Source: Acidimicrobiales bacterium (GTDB taxonomy: Bacteria > Actinomycetota > Acidimicrobiia > Acidimicrobiales > Poriferisodalaceae). From it: DNA of 7,513 bases. The notes under the pieces were generated by a model. The model was not told the origin of the DNA, did not search any database, and was given only the letters and a program-made list of their open reading frames with translations. The stretch spans positions 1 through 7,513 of the forward strand of contig JAGQSP010000420.1 in NCBI GenBank assembly GCA_020439485.1. The letters are read 5' to 3'. The position numbers and the translations under genes are program-made. This document shows, in pieces, positions 1 to 6,090 of this stretch. The number at the start of each line of letters is the position of its first letter. Within the stretch, counting starts at the first letter, position 1.

Positions 1-589
1 TCACGGCTCCGGCGATGCCGGCCACATGGCTGCCGTGGAAGTGGTCGGCCACCAGACCGTCACCCGATCCAAGTACGAAGTCGGCGCCCGAAACGAGAAC
101 GCCGCTGAGTTCCTCGTGGGTGCCTCGTATGCCGGTGTCCAGGACCGCGATCGTGACCGTGCTGGCGTCGACCATCCCTGAAGCCGTCTCGAATGTCGAG
201 TGATCGAGCGACCACTGATTGGACCGCTGCGGGTCGTCGGCAAACGCGGAGAACTCGACCAGCGGCTCGGCGGCGATCAGCTTTGCGCCCGCCGACGCTT
301 GGATACCCGGGGTGTTCGCCGCAGCCAGAACCGAACCCGCCACGGCCGATGCCTGGAGCTGGGCGGCCTGGGCCGGACTCACCTCGACGGTTTCGCTCAC
401 CAGGGAGCCATCGGGGTGCTTCACCAGGGTCGACATCTCGATCCTGCTGGTGGGGGCGGCTCCCGAGGAGCCCGCCGAGGCGAGCATCGACGCCAGCACG
501 AGCAACACGACCACGGCAACCCGGCCCCGGGGGCGGGTCGATCGCCGAATGCGATCTCGTCTCGGCTGTCGTGTCCGGGCTAGAGCCAC
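1..589 (-). CDS. Secreted S8 family (subtilisin-like) serine protease, N-terminal part
   Basis: Partial gene: 196 codons run from a GTG at 589-587 off the left edge. No other start codon lies between the in-frame TGA upstream and this GTG, and AGGAAG at 601-596 is a well-placed ribosome binding site. The protein opens with an Arg-rich stretch (residues 5-23) and a hydrophobic core (about 24-38, VAVVVLLVLASMLA) followed by an Ala/Ser/Gly-rich segment, so it is exported; no lipobox is seen. Residues about 48-120 look like a propeptide or spacer. The catalytic domain begins near 125 (NQWSLDH). VTIAVLDTG carries the catalytic Asp (D151), and HGSHVAGIAG the catalytic His (H188), with Ser in place of the usual Thr of HGTHVAG. 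The catalytic Ser and oxyanion Asn lie outside the window. The family hydrolyses peptide bonds, here outside the membrane; the substrate is unknown. It is divergent from the NifU-like gene. Confidence 0.9.
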   Translation of the reverse strand, partial: MALARTRQPRRDRIRRSTRPRGRVAVVVLLVLASMLASAGSSGAAPTSRIEMSTLVKHPDGSLVSETVEVSPAQAAQLQASAVAGSVLAAANTPGIQASAGAKLIAAEPLVEFSAFADDPQRSNQWSLDHSTFETASGMVDASTVTIAVLDTGIRGTHEELSGVLVSGADFVLGSGDGLVADHFHGSHVAGIAGAV

Positions 590-595
590 GAGATA

Positions 596-601
596 CTTCC
601 T
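596..601 (-). promoter_or_regulatory. Ribosome binding site of the S8 protease gene
   Basis: AGGAAG on the minus strand, 6 nt before the GTG at 589. It decides the start, because no ATG is available in this frame upstream of the signal peptide. Confidence 0.6.
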
Positions 602-710
602 GGATCCGAGCCGCGCCCTGACGCGGCCTCATCCCTTTCATTCGGATGGGTTGGGTGCTGAATTAAGAGCCACGTCACAATCAGTCGGGTTCAATGCCGG
701 AGCCTCCCGG

Positions 711-716
711 TAGGCT
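711..716 (+). promoter_or_regulatory. Putative -10 box (TAGGCT), leaderless promoter of the NifU-domain gene
   Basis: TAGGCT fits the actinobacterial TANNNT -10 pattern and ends 8 nt before the ATG at 725, so transcription would start at or within about two bases of the start codon. The interval to the ATG has no convincing Shine-Dalgarno sequence, which fits a leaderless mRNA. No good -35 box is visible; GGTTCA at 688-693 has the right 17-nt spacing but is a poor match. Confidence 0.45.
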
Positions 717-724
717 CTGGGCCC

Positions 725-1354
725 ATGGCTATCGAGTCGACAGACACGATCGTGGGCGTCAGCGACGCTGCACTGGAGAAGATCTTGGGTATTCGCGATG
801 GCGAGCCAGAGGGTGACGCCCTCGGCCTGTTCATCGAGATCACCGGAACCCGCGGCGTCGACTATGTGTACGACCTGGCCTTCCAGGCCATCTCCGACGC
901 CCGTCCCGCCGACGTGATCACAAGGGTTGGTTCGTTGGCCATCGTCTTGCCCGAGGCCGACGTCCCCAAGCTCGACGGAGCCGAGCTGGACCTGCCCAGC
1001 AATCCTCACCAGAGCGGTTTCGTGCTGCGCAACCCGAACCGGCCCGATGTGTCGTCGAACTTCGACGAGCCCCTCGAACTGACCGGATCGGTCGAGGACC
1101 AGGTACGTCAACTGCTCGACGCACGCATCAATCCGATGATCGCTGCCCACTCCGGATGGGCCGAGCTGGTCGAGGTAGACGGCTCCACGGTCGTGGTTCG
1201 CCTGGGAGGCGGCTGTCAGGGCTGCGCAATGTCCAAGGCCACGGTCACAGCCGGCATCGAGCAGACGATCCGCCAACACATCCCGTCGATCGAGAACGTC
1301 GTCGACGTGACCGACCACCAGTCGGGCGAGAACCCTTACTACGCCAGTCACTGA
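725..1354 (+). CDS. nfuA: NifU-domain Fe-S cluster carrier protein (NfuA type)
   Basis: A 209-residue protein with two domains, as in NfuA. Residues about 10-105 resemble an A-type (IscA-like) scaffold: a helix (AALEKILGI), strands, DGAELDL near 84-90 and GFVLRNPN near 98-105. This half has no cysteine, so it cannot bind a cluster by itself; the A-type half of E. coli NfuA is likewise degenerate. Residues about 122-200 are the NifU C-terminal domain. It has the CxxC motif in GGGCQGCAMS (C164, C167), the only cysteines in the protein; in this family two subunits share a 4Fe-4S cluster through them. The role is cytosolic delivery or repair of Fe-S clusters, mainly under oxidative stress or iron limitation. 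The start is the ATG at 725; the -10-like box just upstream suggests a leaderless transcript. The ECF sigma gene follows 60 nt later on the same strand. The family call is secure; the symbol rests on domain order. Confidence 0.88.
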   Translation: MAIESTDTIVGVSDAALEKILGIRDGEPEGDALGLFIEITGTRGVDYVYDLAFQAISDARPADVITRVGSLAIVLPEADVPKLDGAELDLPSNPHQSGFVLRNPNRPDVSSNFDEPLELTGSVEDQVRQLLDARINPMIAAHSGWAELVEVDGSTVVVRLGGGCQGCAMSKATVTAGIEQTIRQHIPSIENVVDVTDHQSGENPYYASH

Positions 1355-1370
1355 CCGACGATCGGTTCGG

Positions 1371-1396
1371 GGAATCTTGCGCCGTCGGGTTGGGTT
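1371..1396 (+). promoter_or_regulatory. Putative SigR/SigH-type promoter of the sigma factor gene (GGAAT-N18-GTT)
   Basis: GGAAT (1371-1375, preceded by two more G) is separated by exactly 18 nt from GTT (1394-1396). This matches the -35/-10 pair recognised by actinobacterial SigR/SigH factors (GGAAT-N18/19-GTT) and lies directly before a gene for such a factor, so positive autoregulation is likely. Transcription would start near 1403-1406, very close to the start codon. The motif is short, so a chance match is possible; position and exact spacing are the support. Confidence 0.55.
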
Positions 1397-1398
1397 TC

Positions 1399-1404
1399 GG
1401 AGGG
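1399..1404 (+). promoter_or_regulatory. Candidate ribosome binding site of the sigma factor gene
   Basis: GGAGGG lies 10 nt before the ATG at 1415 and 1 nt before the in-frame GTG at 1406, so it supports the ATG. It would be usable only on transcripts starting upstream, for example read-through from the NifU-domain gene. A transcript from the GGAAT/GTT promoter would start at or inside it. Confidence 0.4.
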
Positions 1405-1414
1405 TGTGATCACG

Positions 1415-1966
1415 ATGGAAGCGGCTCGAACCGACCGAGAGGCGGCCTTCAAGCTCTACGTGGTTCCCGAACTCGACGTCATGTATCGGGTTGCCATGTC
1501 TCTCACCCGAAACAAGAGCGATGCCGAAGACCTCGTGCAGGATGCTCTGATCAGGGCCTACAAGGCGATCGATCGTTTCGACGGACGCCACCCCAGGGCC
1601 TGGCTGCTGACCATCGTTCGCAACGCCCAGATCAACCGAACCAGGCGCAGGCGTCCCGGCCTCCTCGACGACCCCGACACCGACCTCGAACGGCTGGCCA
1701 CCACCGACACCGGCGGTGCCTTCGACCCCGAGGCCACCGTCGTCGATCCGGTTTTTGATGCGTCGGTAACGTCCGCGCTCGACGCCCTGGCCACCAAGTT
1801 CAGGCGGCCGGTCGAGTTGGTCGACATCGGCGGCTTGTCATACCAGGAGGCCGCAGATCAGCTGGGGGTGCCGGTGGGTACCGTGATGAGTCGCCTTCAC
1901 CGGGCACGCAAGAAGATTCGTGAGCATCTCGACGATGCCGGTTTCGGACGAAGGGAGATCAACTGA
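1415..1966 (+). CDS. ECF sigma-70 family RNA polymerase sigma factor, SigR/SigH (RpoE)-like
   Basis: A 183-residue protein from the ATG at 1415. Region 2 covers about residues 14-78, with region 2.2 in SDAEDLVQDALIRAYK (35-50) and the region 2.3/2.4 strand PRAWLLTIVRNAQIN (60-74) that melts and reads the -10 element. A variable acidic linker spans about 81-118. Region 4 spans about 119-172, with SYQEAADQLGVPVGTVMSRLHRAR (142-165) as the helix-turn-helix for the -35 element. Linker length, the FRRPVELVDIGG entry to region 4 and the GTVMSRLHR helix resemble SigR of Streptomyces and SigH of mycobacteria, which drive the thiol-oxidative stress response. The start is uncertain: GGAGGG at 1399-1404 suits the ATG at 1415 (10-nt gap), but an in-frame GTG at 1406 would add three residues and could serve a leaderless transcript. 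It overlaps the anti-sigma gene by one base, implying coupled translation. The exact subgroup is inferred by eye. Confidence 0.9.
   Translation: MEAARTDREAAFKLYVVPELDVMYRVAMSLTRNKSDAEDLVQDALIRAYKAIDRFDGRHPRAWLLTIVRNAQINRTRRRRPGLLDDPDTDLERLATTDTGGAFDPEATVVDPVFDASVTSALDALATKFRRPVELVDIGGLSYQEAADQLGVPVGTVMSRLHRARKKIREHLDDAGFGRREIN
1951..1957 (+). promoter_or_regulatory. Ribosome binding site of the anti-sigma gene, inside the sigma gene
   Basis: AAGGGAG in the last codons of the sigma gene, 8 nt before the ATG at 1966. Together with the TGATG stop/start overlap it points to coupled, near-stoichiometric synthesis of the two proteins. Confidence 0.6.
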
Positions 1967-2256
1967 TGCGTTGGCTCCGTCTGTTGAAGCGCGGTCGCCA
2001 CGTCGGCGCCGACGAGTGCGCCCGGGTTGGTGCCGTGATCCAGAGCTACCTCGATGGCGAGTATCAAGGCGACCCTTCGTGGATAAACGAACATCTGGAT
2101 GTGTGCGCACACTGTGGCCTAGAGGCAGATCTTCTGCACCGCATCAAGGATGCTGTCGCGCGCCAAGGGCACCCGGATTCGTGCACCCGTGCCCGGTTAC
2201 AGGAGTTCGCTGACCGTCTGGCCGACGGCGGCCTCGACGCAGCCGACGCAACCTGA
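1966..2256 (+). CDS. Zinc-binding anti-sigma factor (ZAS, RsrA-like)
   Basis: A 96-residue protein starting at the A of the sigma gene's TGA stop. It carries the ZAS signature H-x3-C-x2-C in HLDVCAHC (H43, C47, C50), with an upstream cysteine in DECARV (C18) 25 residues before the His. This arrangement closely matches the zinc ligands of Streptomyces RsrA (C11, H37, C41, C44). An additional cysteine, C73, lies in the C-terminal helix region. Proteins of this kind hold the sigma factor inactive in the cytosol while reduced; oxidation forms a disulfide, releases zinc and frees the sigma factor. The sequence has no membrane segment, which fits a soluble redox sensor rather than a membrane-anchored anti-sigma. 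The partner is almost certainly the factor encoded just upstream. The family call is strong; redox sensing is inferred from the cysteine pattern. Confidence 0.85.
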   Translation: MRWLRLLKRGRHVGADECARVGAVIQSYLDGEYQGDPSWINEHLDVCAHCGLEADLLHRIKDAVARQGHPDSCTRARLQEFADRLADGGLDAADAT

Positions 2257-2264
2257 GGTTCGCA

Positions 2265-2282
2265 GCCGAGCCGCCGCTCGGC
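2265..2282. terminator. Putative bidirectional terminator between convergent genes
   Basis: A perfect 7-bp inverted repeat, GCCGAGC (2265-2271) and GCTCGGC (2276-2282), with a 4-nt CGCC loop. It lies in the 39-nt gap between the stop codons of the anti-sigma gene (2256, plus) and dxs (2296, minus). The palindrome works for both strands. Neither side has a T-run, so it is not a textbook intrinsic terminator, but GC hairpins without a U-tract are common at gene ends in high-GC actinobacteria. Confidence 0.55.
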
Positions 2283-2295
2283 CTGTGCAAGCTGC

Positions 2296-4167
2296 TCAGC
2301 CCTTCATGGCCTTGTAGATCGACGCCGCGATGCCGGCGCCATCGAGCCCGAGTTCGGCCTTCAGCAGGTTCGGGTCGCCGTGAGGCAGGTAGCTGACCGG
2401 AGTGCCGATGTTGAGCGTGCGCGGCCGGTGGGTCTCGGCTGGCATCCGCGACAGTTCGTCGCTGACCAGCGACCCTACGCCCCCCACTCGCATGCCGTCC
2501 TCGACGGTCGCGACCAGTTGATGCCCGGCTGCGTCGCGCAGCATCGCCCGGTCCAGTGGCACGGTACGCACGTCCCAGACCGAAGCCGATACGCCCTGCC
2601 CCGACAACTCCTCGGCCGCCTCGAGCGAAGCCGTCAGCTGGGTACCAACCGACAGAATGCACACGTCTGAACCATCGACCAGCTTGCGAGCCGAACGGCC
2701 CGAACCGACCTGGCCGTCTGGTGATCGGGGCGCCGAACCGCGCGACCATCGCAGTGCCACCGGGCCGTCTTCTATCTCGAGAGCCGATTCGAACATGACG
2801 CCCAGCTCCTCGTAGCACGATGGGGCGAAGATCGTCATGCCAGGAACGCGCAGGCACATGGTGAGGTCGAGCACGCCGTGGTGCGAGGCACCATCGGGGC
2901 CGGTGATGCCGGCACGGTCGAGGCACAGGATCACGGGCAAGCCGTGAAGGCCGACGTCGTAGGTGAGCTGATCGAAGGCCCGGGCGAGGAACGTCGAATA
3001 CAACGCGACGACCGGCCGCATGCCTGCCATCGCCATGCCGGCGGCGGCGGTGAGGGCGTGCTGCTCGGCGATGCCGACGTCGAAGAAGCGATGCGGGTAT
3101 TTCTCCTCGAAGGGCAGCAGCCCGGTCGAGCCGGGCATGGCAGCGGTGATTGCGACGATGTCACTGCGTTGGTCGGCCGCCTTCATGAGCGCCTCGGTGA
3201 AAGCACTCTTGAACTCGGGCGCCTTTGCCGTGGTGCCCACCGGCGCGCCACCCGTCGCCGGATCGAACAGGCCGATGTCGTGGAGATGCTTCTCGTCGTC
3301 GTCCTCGGCGGGTTCGTAGCCTCGCCCCTTCTGGGTGACGACGTGCACGACTATGGGGCCGTCATAGGTCTTGGCGTCGCGGAGTGCATCCTCGACGGCC
3401 TCGATGTCGTGACCGTCTACCGGGCCGGTGTACCTGACCCCCAGCGTCTCGAAGAAGGCAGGCGGCTCCCACATTTCGCGGACCGCAGCGGCCGCCCCCG
3501 ACAGGCCCCGCTTGACCTCGCCGCCCAAAGGCACGCGGTCCAAAACGTCGGCGATCTGGCGTTTGCCCCGCACATAGTTCGGGCTGGACCTCAGCTTCGA
3601 AACCGCGCTGGACAGGCGGCTGATCGTGGGGGCATAGCTGCGTCCGTTGTCGTTCAGCACGATCACGACTGGCTGGCCGCTGTGGCCCAGGTTGTTGAGG
3701 GCCTCGAATGCCATACCCCCCGTCAGCGAGCCGTCACCTACGACGGCGACCACCTGACGGTGTTCCTGACCCGATCGCGAGAACCCACAGCTGAGACCGT
3801 GCGCGTAGCTGAGCGCAGTGGAAGCATGGCTGTTCTCGACCCAGTCGTGGGGTGATTCGGAGCGGCTGGGATAGCCCGACATGCCGTGGCGTTGGCGCAG
3901 TTCGTCGAACTCGCGCACCCGACCCGTAACCACCTTGTGTACGTAGGCCTGGTGGCCGGTGTCCCAGACGATCACGTCGCGGGGCGATTCGAACACCCGG
4001 TGGATGGCGACCGTCAACTCGACGGCGCCGAGGTTCGAGCCCAGGTGGCCACCGGTCTTGGAGACCGACTGCACGATGTGTTCGCGGACTTCGCGGCACA
4101 GCTCGTCGAGCTGGTCGGGGTCCAACGCCCTCAGGTCGGCAGGGCTCTGGATCTTGTCGATGATCAT
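2296..4167 (-). CDS. dxs: 1-deoxy-D-xylulose-5-phosphate synthase (DXS)
   Basis: A complete 623-residue enzyme of normal family length. It condenses pyruvate and glyceraldehyde-3-phosphate into 1-deoxy-D-xylulose 5-phosphate, the committed step of the cytosolic MEP route to IPP and DMAPP. Visible landmarks: GGHLGSNLGAVELTVA (39-54), WDTGHQAYVHK (68-78), the thiamine diphosphate motif from GDG (144-146) to NDN (172-174), YTGPVDGHD (246-254), and DVGIAEQHA (363-371) with the glutamate (E368) that protonates the cofactor. DRAGITGPDGASHHG (417-431) opens the pyrimidine-binding segment and the transketolase C-terminal domain ends the protein. The usual IRYPRG-type motif reads LRWSRG. The start is the ATG at 4167, with GGGAG 6 nt upstream; an in-frame GTG at 4191 has no such site. 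It follows the PAP2-family gene by 30 nt and is probably the last gene of that operon, ending at a hairpin shared with the anti-sigma gene. Confidence 0.97.
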   Translation of the reverse strand: MIIDKIQSPADLRALDPDQLDELCREVREHIVQSVSKTGGHLGSNLGAVELTVAIHRVFESPRDVIVWDTGHQAYVHKVVTGRVREFDELRQRHGMSGYPSRSESPHDWVENSHASTALSYAHGLSCGFSRSGQEHRQVVAVVGDGSLTGGMAFEALNNLGHSGQPVVIVLNDNGRSYAPTISRLSSAVSKLRSSPNYVRGKRQIADVLDRVPLGGEVKRGLSGAAAAVREMWEPPAFFETLGVRYTGPVDGHDIEAVEDALRDAKTYDGPIVVHVVTQKGRGYEPAEDDDEKHLHDIGLFDPATGGAPVGTTAKAPEFKSAFTEALMKAADQRSDIVAITAAMPGSTGLLPFEEKYPHRFFDVGIAEQHALTAAAGMAMAGMRPVVALYSTFLARAFDQLTYDVGLHGLPVILCLDRAGITGPDGASHHGVLDLTMCLRVPGMTIFAPSCYEELGVMFESALEIEDGPVALRWSRGSAPRSPDGQVGSGRSARKLVDGSDVCILSVGTQLTASLEAAEELSGQGVSASVWDVRTVPLDRAMLRDAAGHQLVATVEDGMRVGGVGSLVSDELSRMPAETHRPRTLNIGTPVSYLPHGDPNLLKAELGLDGAGIAASIYKAMKG

Positions 4168-4173
4168 GCGATG

Positions 4174-4178
4174 CTCCC
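4174..4178 (-). promoter_or_regulatory. Ribosome binding site of dxs
   Basis: GGGAG on the minus strand, 6 nt before the ATG at 4167. It favours this start over the in-frame GTG at 4191, which lies upstream of the site. Confidence 0.6.
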
Positions 4179-4197
4179 GGCGATCACGCACGACAGG

Positions 4198-5064
4198 CTA
4201 TGCCGACGAACGGGGTTTCGCAGGGTCGTCGTCGTTGTGTGCGTCTGGGGGCAGCTCGAGAGCGGGCTCGATCTTGGGGCTGATCCACCGAGAGGCCCAG
4301 TTGCCCAGGTACCAGCCGACCGTCAATGTCAGTGCACCGCCCACAGCGTCCATCCAGTAGTGGTTCCCGGTGACGATGATCGCGAACAGCGTGGTCATCG
4401 GGTAGAAGACCACCAATATCCGGCTCCAGCGGTTGGGTAGCACCGGGAACAGGGCCAGGGTGCACCAGAGCGCCCAGCCGATGTGCAGGCTGGGCATCGC
4501 CGCCCACTGGTTCGAGATCGATTGCATGGTTCCCGAGTCGAACGACCACAGGCCGCCGATCTCGGCAAGGGTGTCCACATAGTCGTGGGCCGCCAGGTTG
4601 GCGCCATATTCGCCGCCAGCGTTCAGCAGGCGTGGGGGCATCAGAGGGAACGCCGAGAAGCCCACCAGTGCCAGCGCGGTGGTCGCCGACAAGACGTTGC
4701 GATAGCGCCGATAGCGGTTGGGTGTGCGTCGGTACATCCAGATCATCACTCCGCCCGTGACGACGAAGTGGAGGCTGCCATAGAAGATGTTCCAGCCCTT
4801 TATGAACCATTCCCAGTCGATGAAGGCGCTCTGGATGTCCAGCTCGACATACAGGCCCAGAGCCCGCTCGATGTCGATCACCAACTCTGCATTGCGCAGG
4901 GCCGTGGCGCTTCCGGCCGAGAAGCTGCCTCCAGAGCCGAACTGGTTTCGGATCGTCGAGTACACGGCGTAGAACAGCAACACGTAGGTGACCTCGAGCC
5001 ACCAGCGGCGCCTGATCGGTGTGCGATCGTCGAGCTGCGAGCCCCTGGCCACCGGGGCGCTCAT
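4198..5064 (-). CDS. PAP2-superfamily integral membrane phosphatase/transferase (Aur1/IPC synthase-like)
   Basis: A 288-residue membrane protein. Hydrophobic segments are visible near residues 22-38, 92-111, 124-142, 195-209, 213-231 and 238-256; the N-terminus and the Asp/Pro-rich tail (268-288) are polar. The active-site signatures are those of the PAP2 branch that includes inositol-phosphorylceramide synthases: FPLMPPRL (139-146), AAMPSLHIGWA (188-198) with H194, and GNHYWMDAVGG (233-243) with H235 and D239. The first canonical PAP2 motif (KX6RP) is not evident, as in that branch. Enzymes of this type form a phospho-histidine and either hydrolyse a lipid phosphate or transfer a phospho-headgroup at the outer membrane face. 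The substrate is unknown; a polyprenyl phosphate or phosphatidylinositol-type lipid is conceivable. The ATG at 5064 overlaps the upstream gene's stop as ATGA, with GGAG 8 nt before it, so the two are translationally coupled. dxs follows 30 nt downstream. Confidence 0.87.
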   Translation of the reverse strand: MSAPVARGSQLDDRTPIRRRWWLEVTYVLLFYAVYSTIRNQFGSGGSFSAGSATALRNAELVIDIERALGLYVELDIQSAFIDWEWFIKGWNIFYGSLHFVVTGGVMIWMYRRTPNRYRRYRNVLSATTALALVGFSAFPLMPPRLLNAGGEYGANLAAHDYVDTLAEIGGLWSFDSGTMQSISNQWAAMPSLHIGWALWCTLALFPVLPNRWSRILVVFYPMTTLFAIIVTGNHYWMDAVGGALTLTVGWYLGNWASRWISPKIEPALELPPDAHNDDDPAKPRSSA

Positions 5065-6080
5065 CTCTGGTGCTCCGCGTCGGCGTCGACCTTGTCGTAG
5101 CCCCTGATCCATCCGTAGGCGAAGGCCGGGGCCCCCAGCAGGCTCACCGCCAGGTTGATCGCATAAAGCAAGAGGCCGAGCAAGATGGCGTCGGCCTGGC
5201 TGACGCCCAGCGGACCGAGGAACAACACCAGCGCACCCTCGCGCAGCCCGAGCCCACCTATGGACAGCGGGAGCACTTGGGCGATCAGCACTGCTGGTGC
5301 GAAGGCCAACCAGGCCGTTGGGGACACGTCTATGCCCACGGCCTCGGCCGCCATGGCCGTGGCTCCGATGAGGGCCAGCTGATAGACGATGCCCACAGCC
5401 AGCAGGTCCACCACGGCGCGCGGCTGACTGCGAAATTCGCCCAGCCCCAGGTGCAGGCCGGTGAGGGTCACCTTGACGTTGCCGGTGCCCTCGAGCCGGC
5501 GCCCAACCCGCGGGTGTTCTGCGACCCACACCACCAACAACAACACCACGAACGTGATGGCTGCGATGGCGATGGCGGTTCTGGAGCTGGCGCCCAGGCG
5601 GGCCAGACCCGGGTTGATGGCGAGCCCGAACAGTGTCAGCAGCGGAAGCACCACCCAACCGGTCAACCGCTCGATGACCACAGAGGCGAAGCAACGAGGA
5701 ACATCGCCCATGCGACGACCCAGCCTGCGGACCCTCAGCACATCGCCGCCCACGGTAGTGGGCAAGAAGTTGCTGACGAACTGCCCTGCCAGGTTGAGCA
5801 CCACCAGCCTGTAGAGGCTCGGCTGAACGCCAAGCGTCGCCAAGACACGCTTCCAGCGCATCGCCGCCAGGGTTATGGCGCCGGCGGTGAGCCCTGCTGC
5901 GCCCGCCAGCCATTCCAGGTCGCGCGTGTCCCAACCCGACCACATCGCACCGAGATCGTCGCGTGGCACGTTCAGCAGCAGGAACGCCAGCATGCCGACG
6001 CTGACCAGAGCGCGCAGCAGCAGCATCCATCCTGCGCGGCTGGATCGCTGCGCTGGTTCGGTGGTCAAGGTGCTGCTCAT
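5061..6080 (-). CDS. Flippase-like membrane protein, UPF0104/LPG_synthase_TM domain
   Basis: A 339-residue polytopic protein. Hydrophobic stretches lie near residues 19-37, 56-75, 88-105, 140-157, 168-187, 225-247, 253-272 and 298-318. Family hallmarks are NFLPTTVGGDVLRVRRL (104-120) followed by a helix with VIERLTG (135-141), and PLSIGGLGLREGALVLF (271-287) in the C-terminal half. This is the membrane domain found in lysyl-phosphatidylglycerol synthases (MprF), AglD and YbhN, and thought to move lipids or lipid-linked sugars across the membrane. No soluble lysyl-transfer domain is present, so it is not a complete MprF. The start is the ATG at 6080: the frame stays open upstream, but that part is an antisense shadow of the lipoprotein gene and lacks membrane character. 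No Shine-Dalgarno is seen; TAACCT at 6096-6091 suggests a near-leaderless transcript. First gene of the block with PAP2 and dxs. The transported lipid is unknown. Confidence 0.87.
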   Translation of the reverse strand: MSSTLTTEPAQRSSRAGWMLLLRALVSVGMLAFLLLNVPRDDLGAMWSGWDTRDLEWLAGAAGLTAGAITLAAMRWKRVLATLGVQPSLYRLVVLNLAGQFVSNFLPTTVGGDVLRVRRLGRRMGDVPRCFASVVIERLTGWVVLPLLTLFGLAINPGLARLGASSRTAIAIAAITFVVLLLVVWVAEHPRVGRRLEGTGNVKVTLTGLHLGLGEFRSQPRAVVDLLAVGIVYQLALIGATAMAAEAVGIDVSPTAWLAFAPAVLIAQVLPLSIGGLGLREGALVLFLGPLGVSQADAILLGLLLYAINLAVSLLGAPAFAYGWIRGYDKVDADAEHQR

Positions 6081-6090
6081 GCCGGGGAAG

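Noticed and set aside
60..641. A 193-codon minus-strand frame with an ATG at 641
   Set aside because: It is the wrong frame over the S8 protease; the neighbouring frame carries the signal peptide and both catalytic motifs, with a GTG start at 589.
638..1591. A 317-codon minus-strand frame antisense to the NifU-domain gene
   Set aside because: The plus strand encodes a clear two-domain NfuA-type protein; the antisense product resembles nothing and runs on into the sigma gene.
2878..3855. A 325-codon plus-strand open frame inside dxs
   Set aside because: It is antisense to a conserved dxs region; long antisense frames are expected in high-GC DNA, and the translation shows no domain.
4168..4191. 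An alternative GTG start for dxs at 4191
   Set aside because: The best ribosome binding site (GGGAG, 4178-4174) lies downstream of it and serves the ATG at 4167, and the family does not need the extra eight residues.
4198..6030. A 610-codon minus-strand frame ending at the PAP2 stop, which might suggest a large fusion protein
   Set aside because: The residues before the ATG at 5064 are Arg/Gly/Ala-rich shadow of the flippase-like gene in another frame. The ATGA overlap shows two separate coupled genes.
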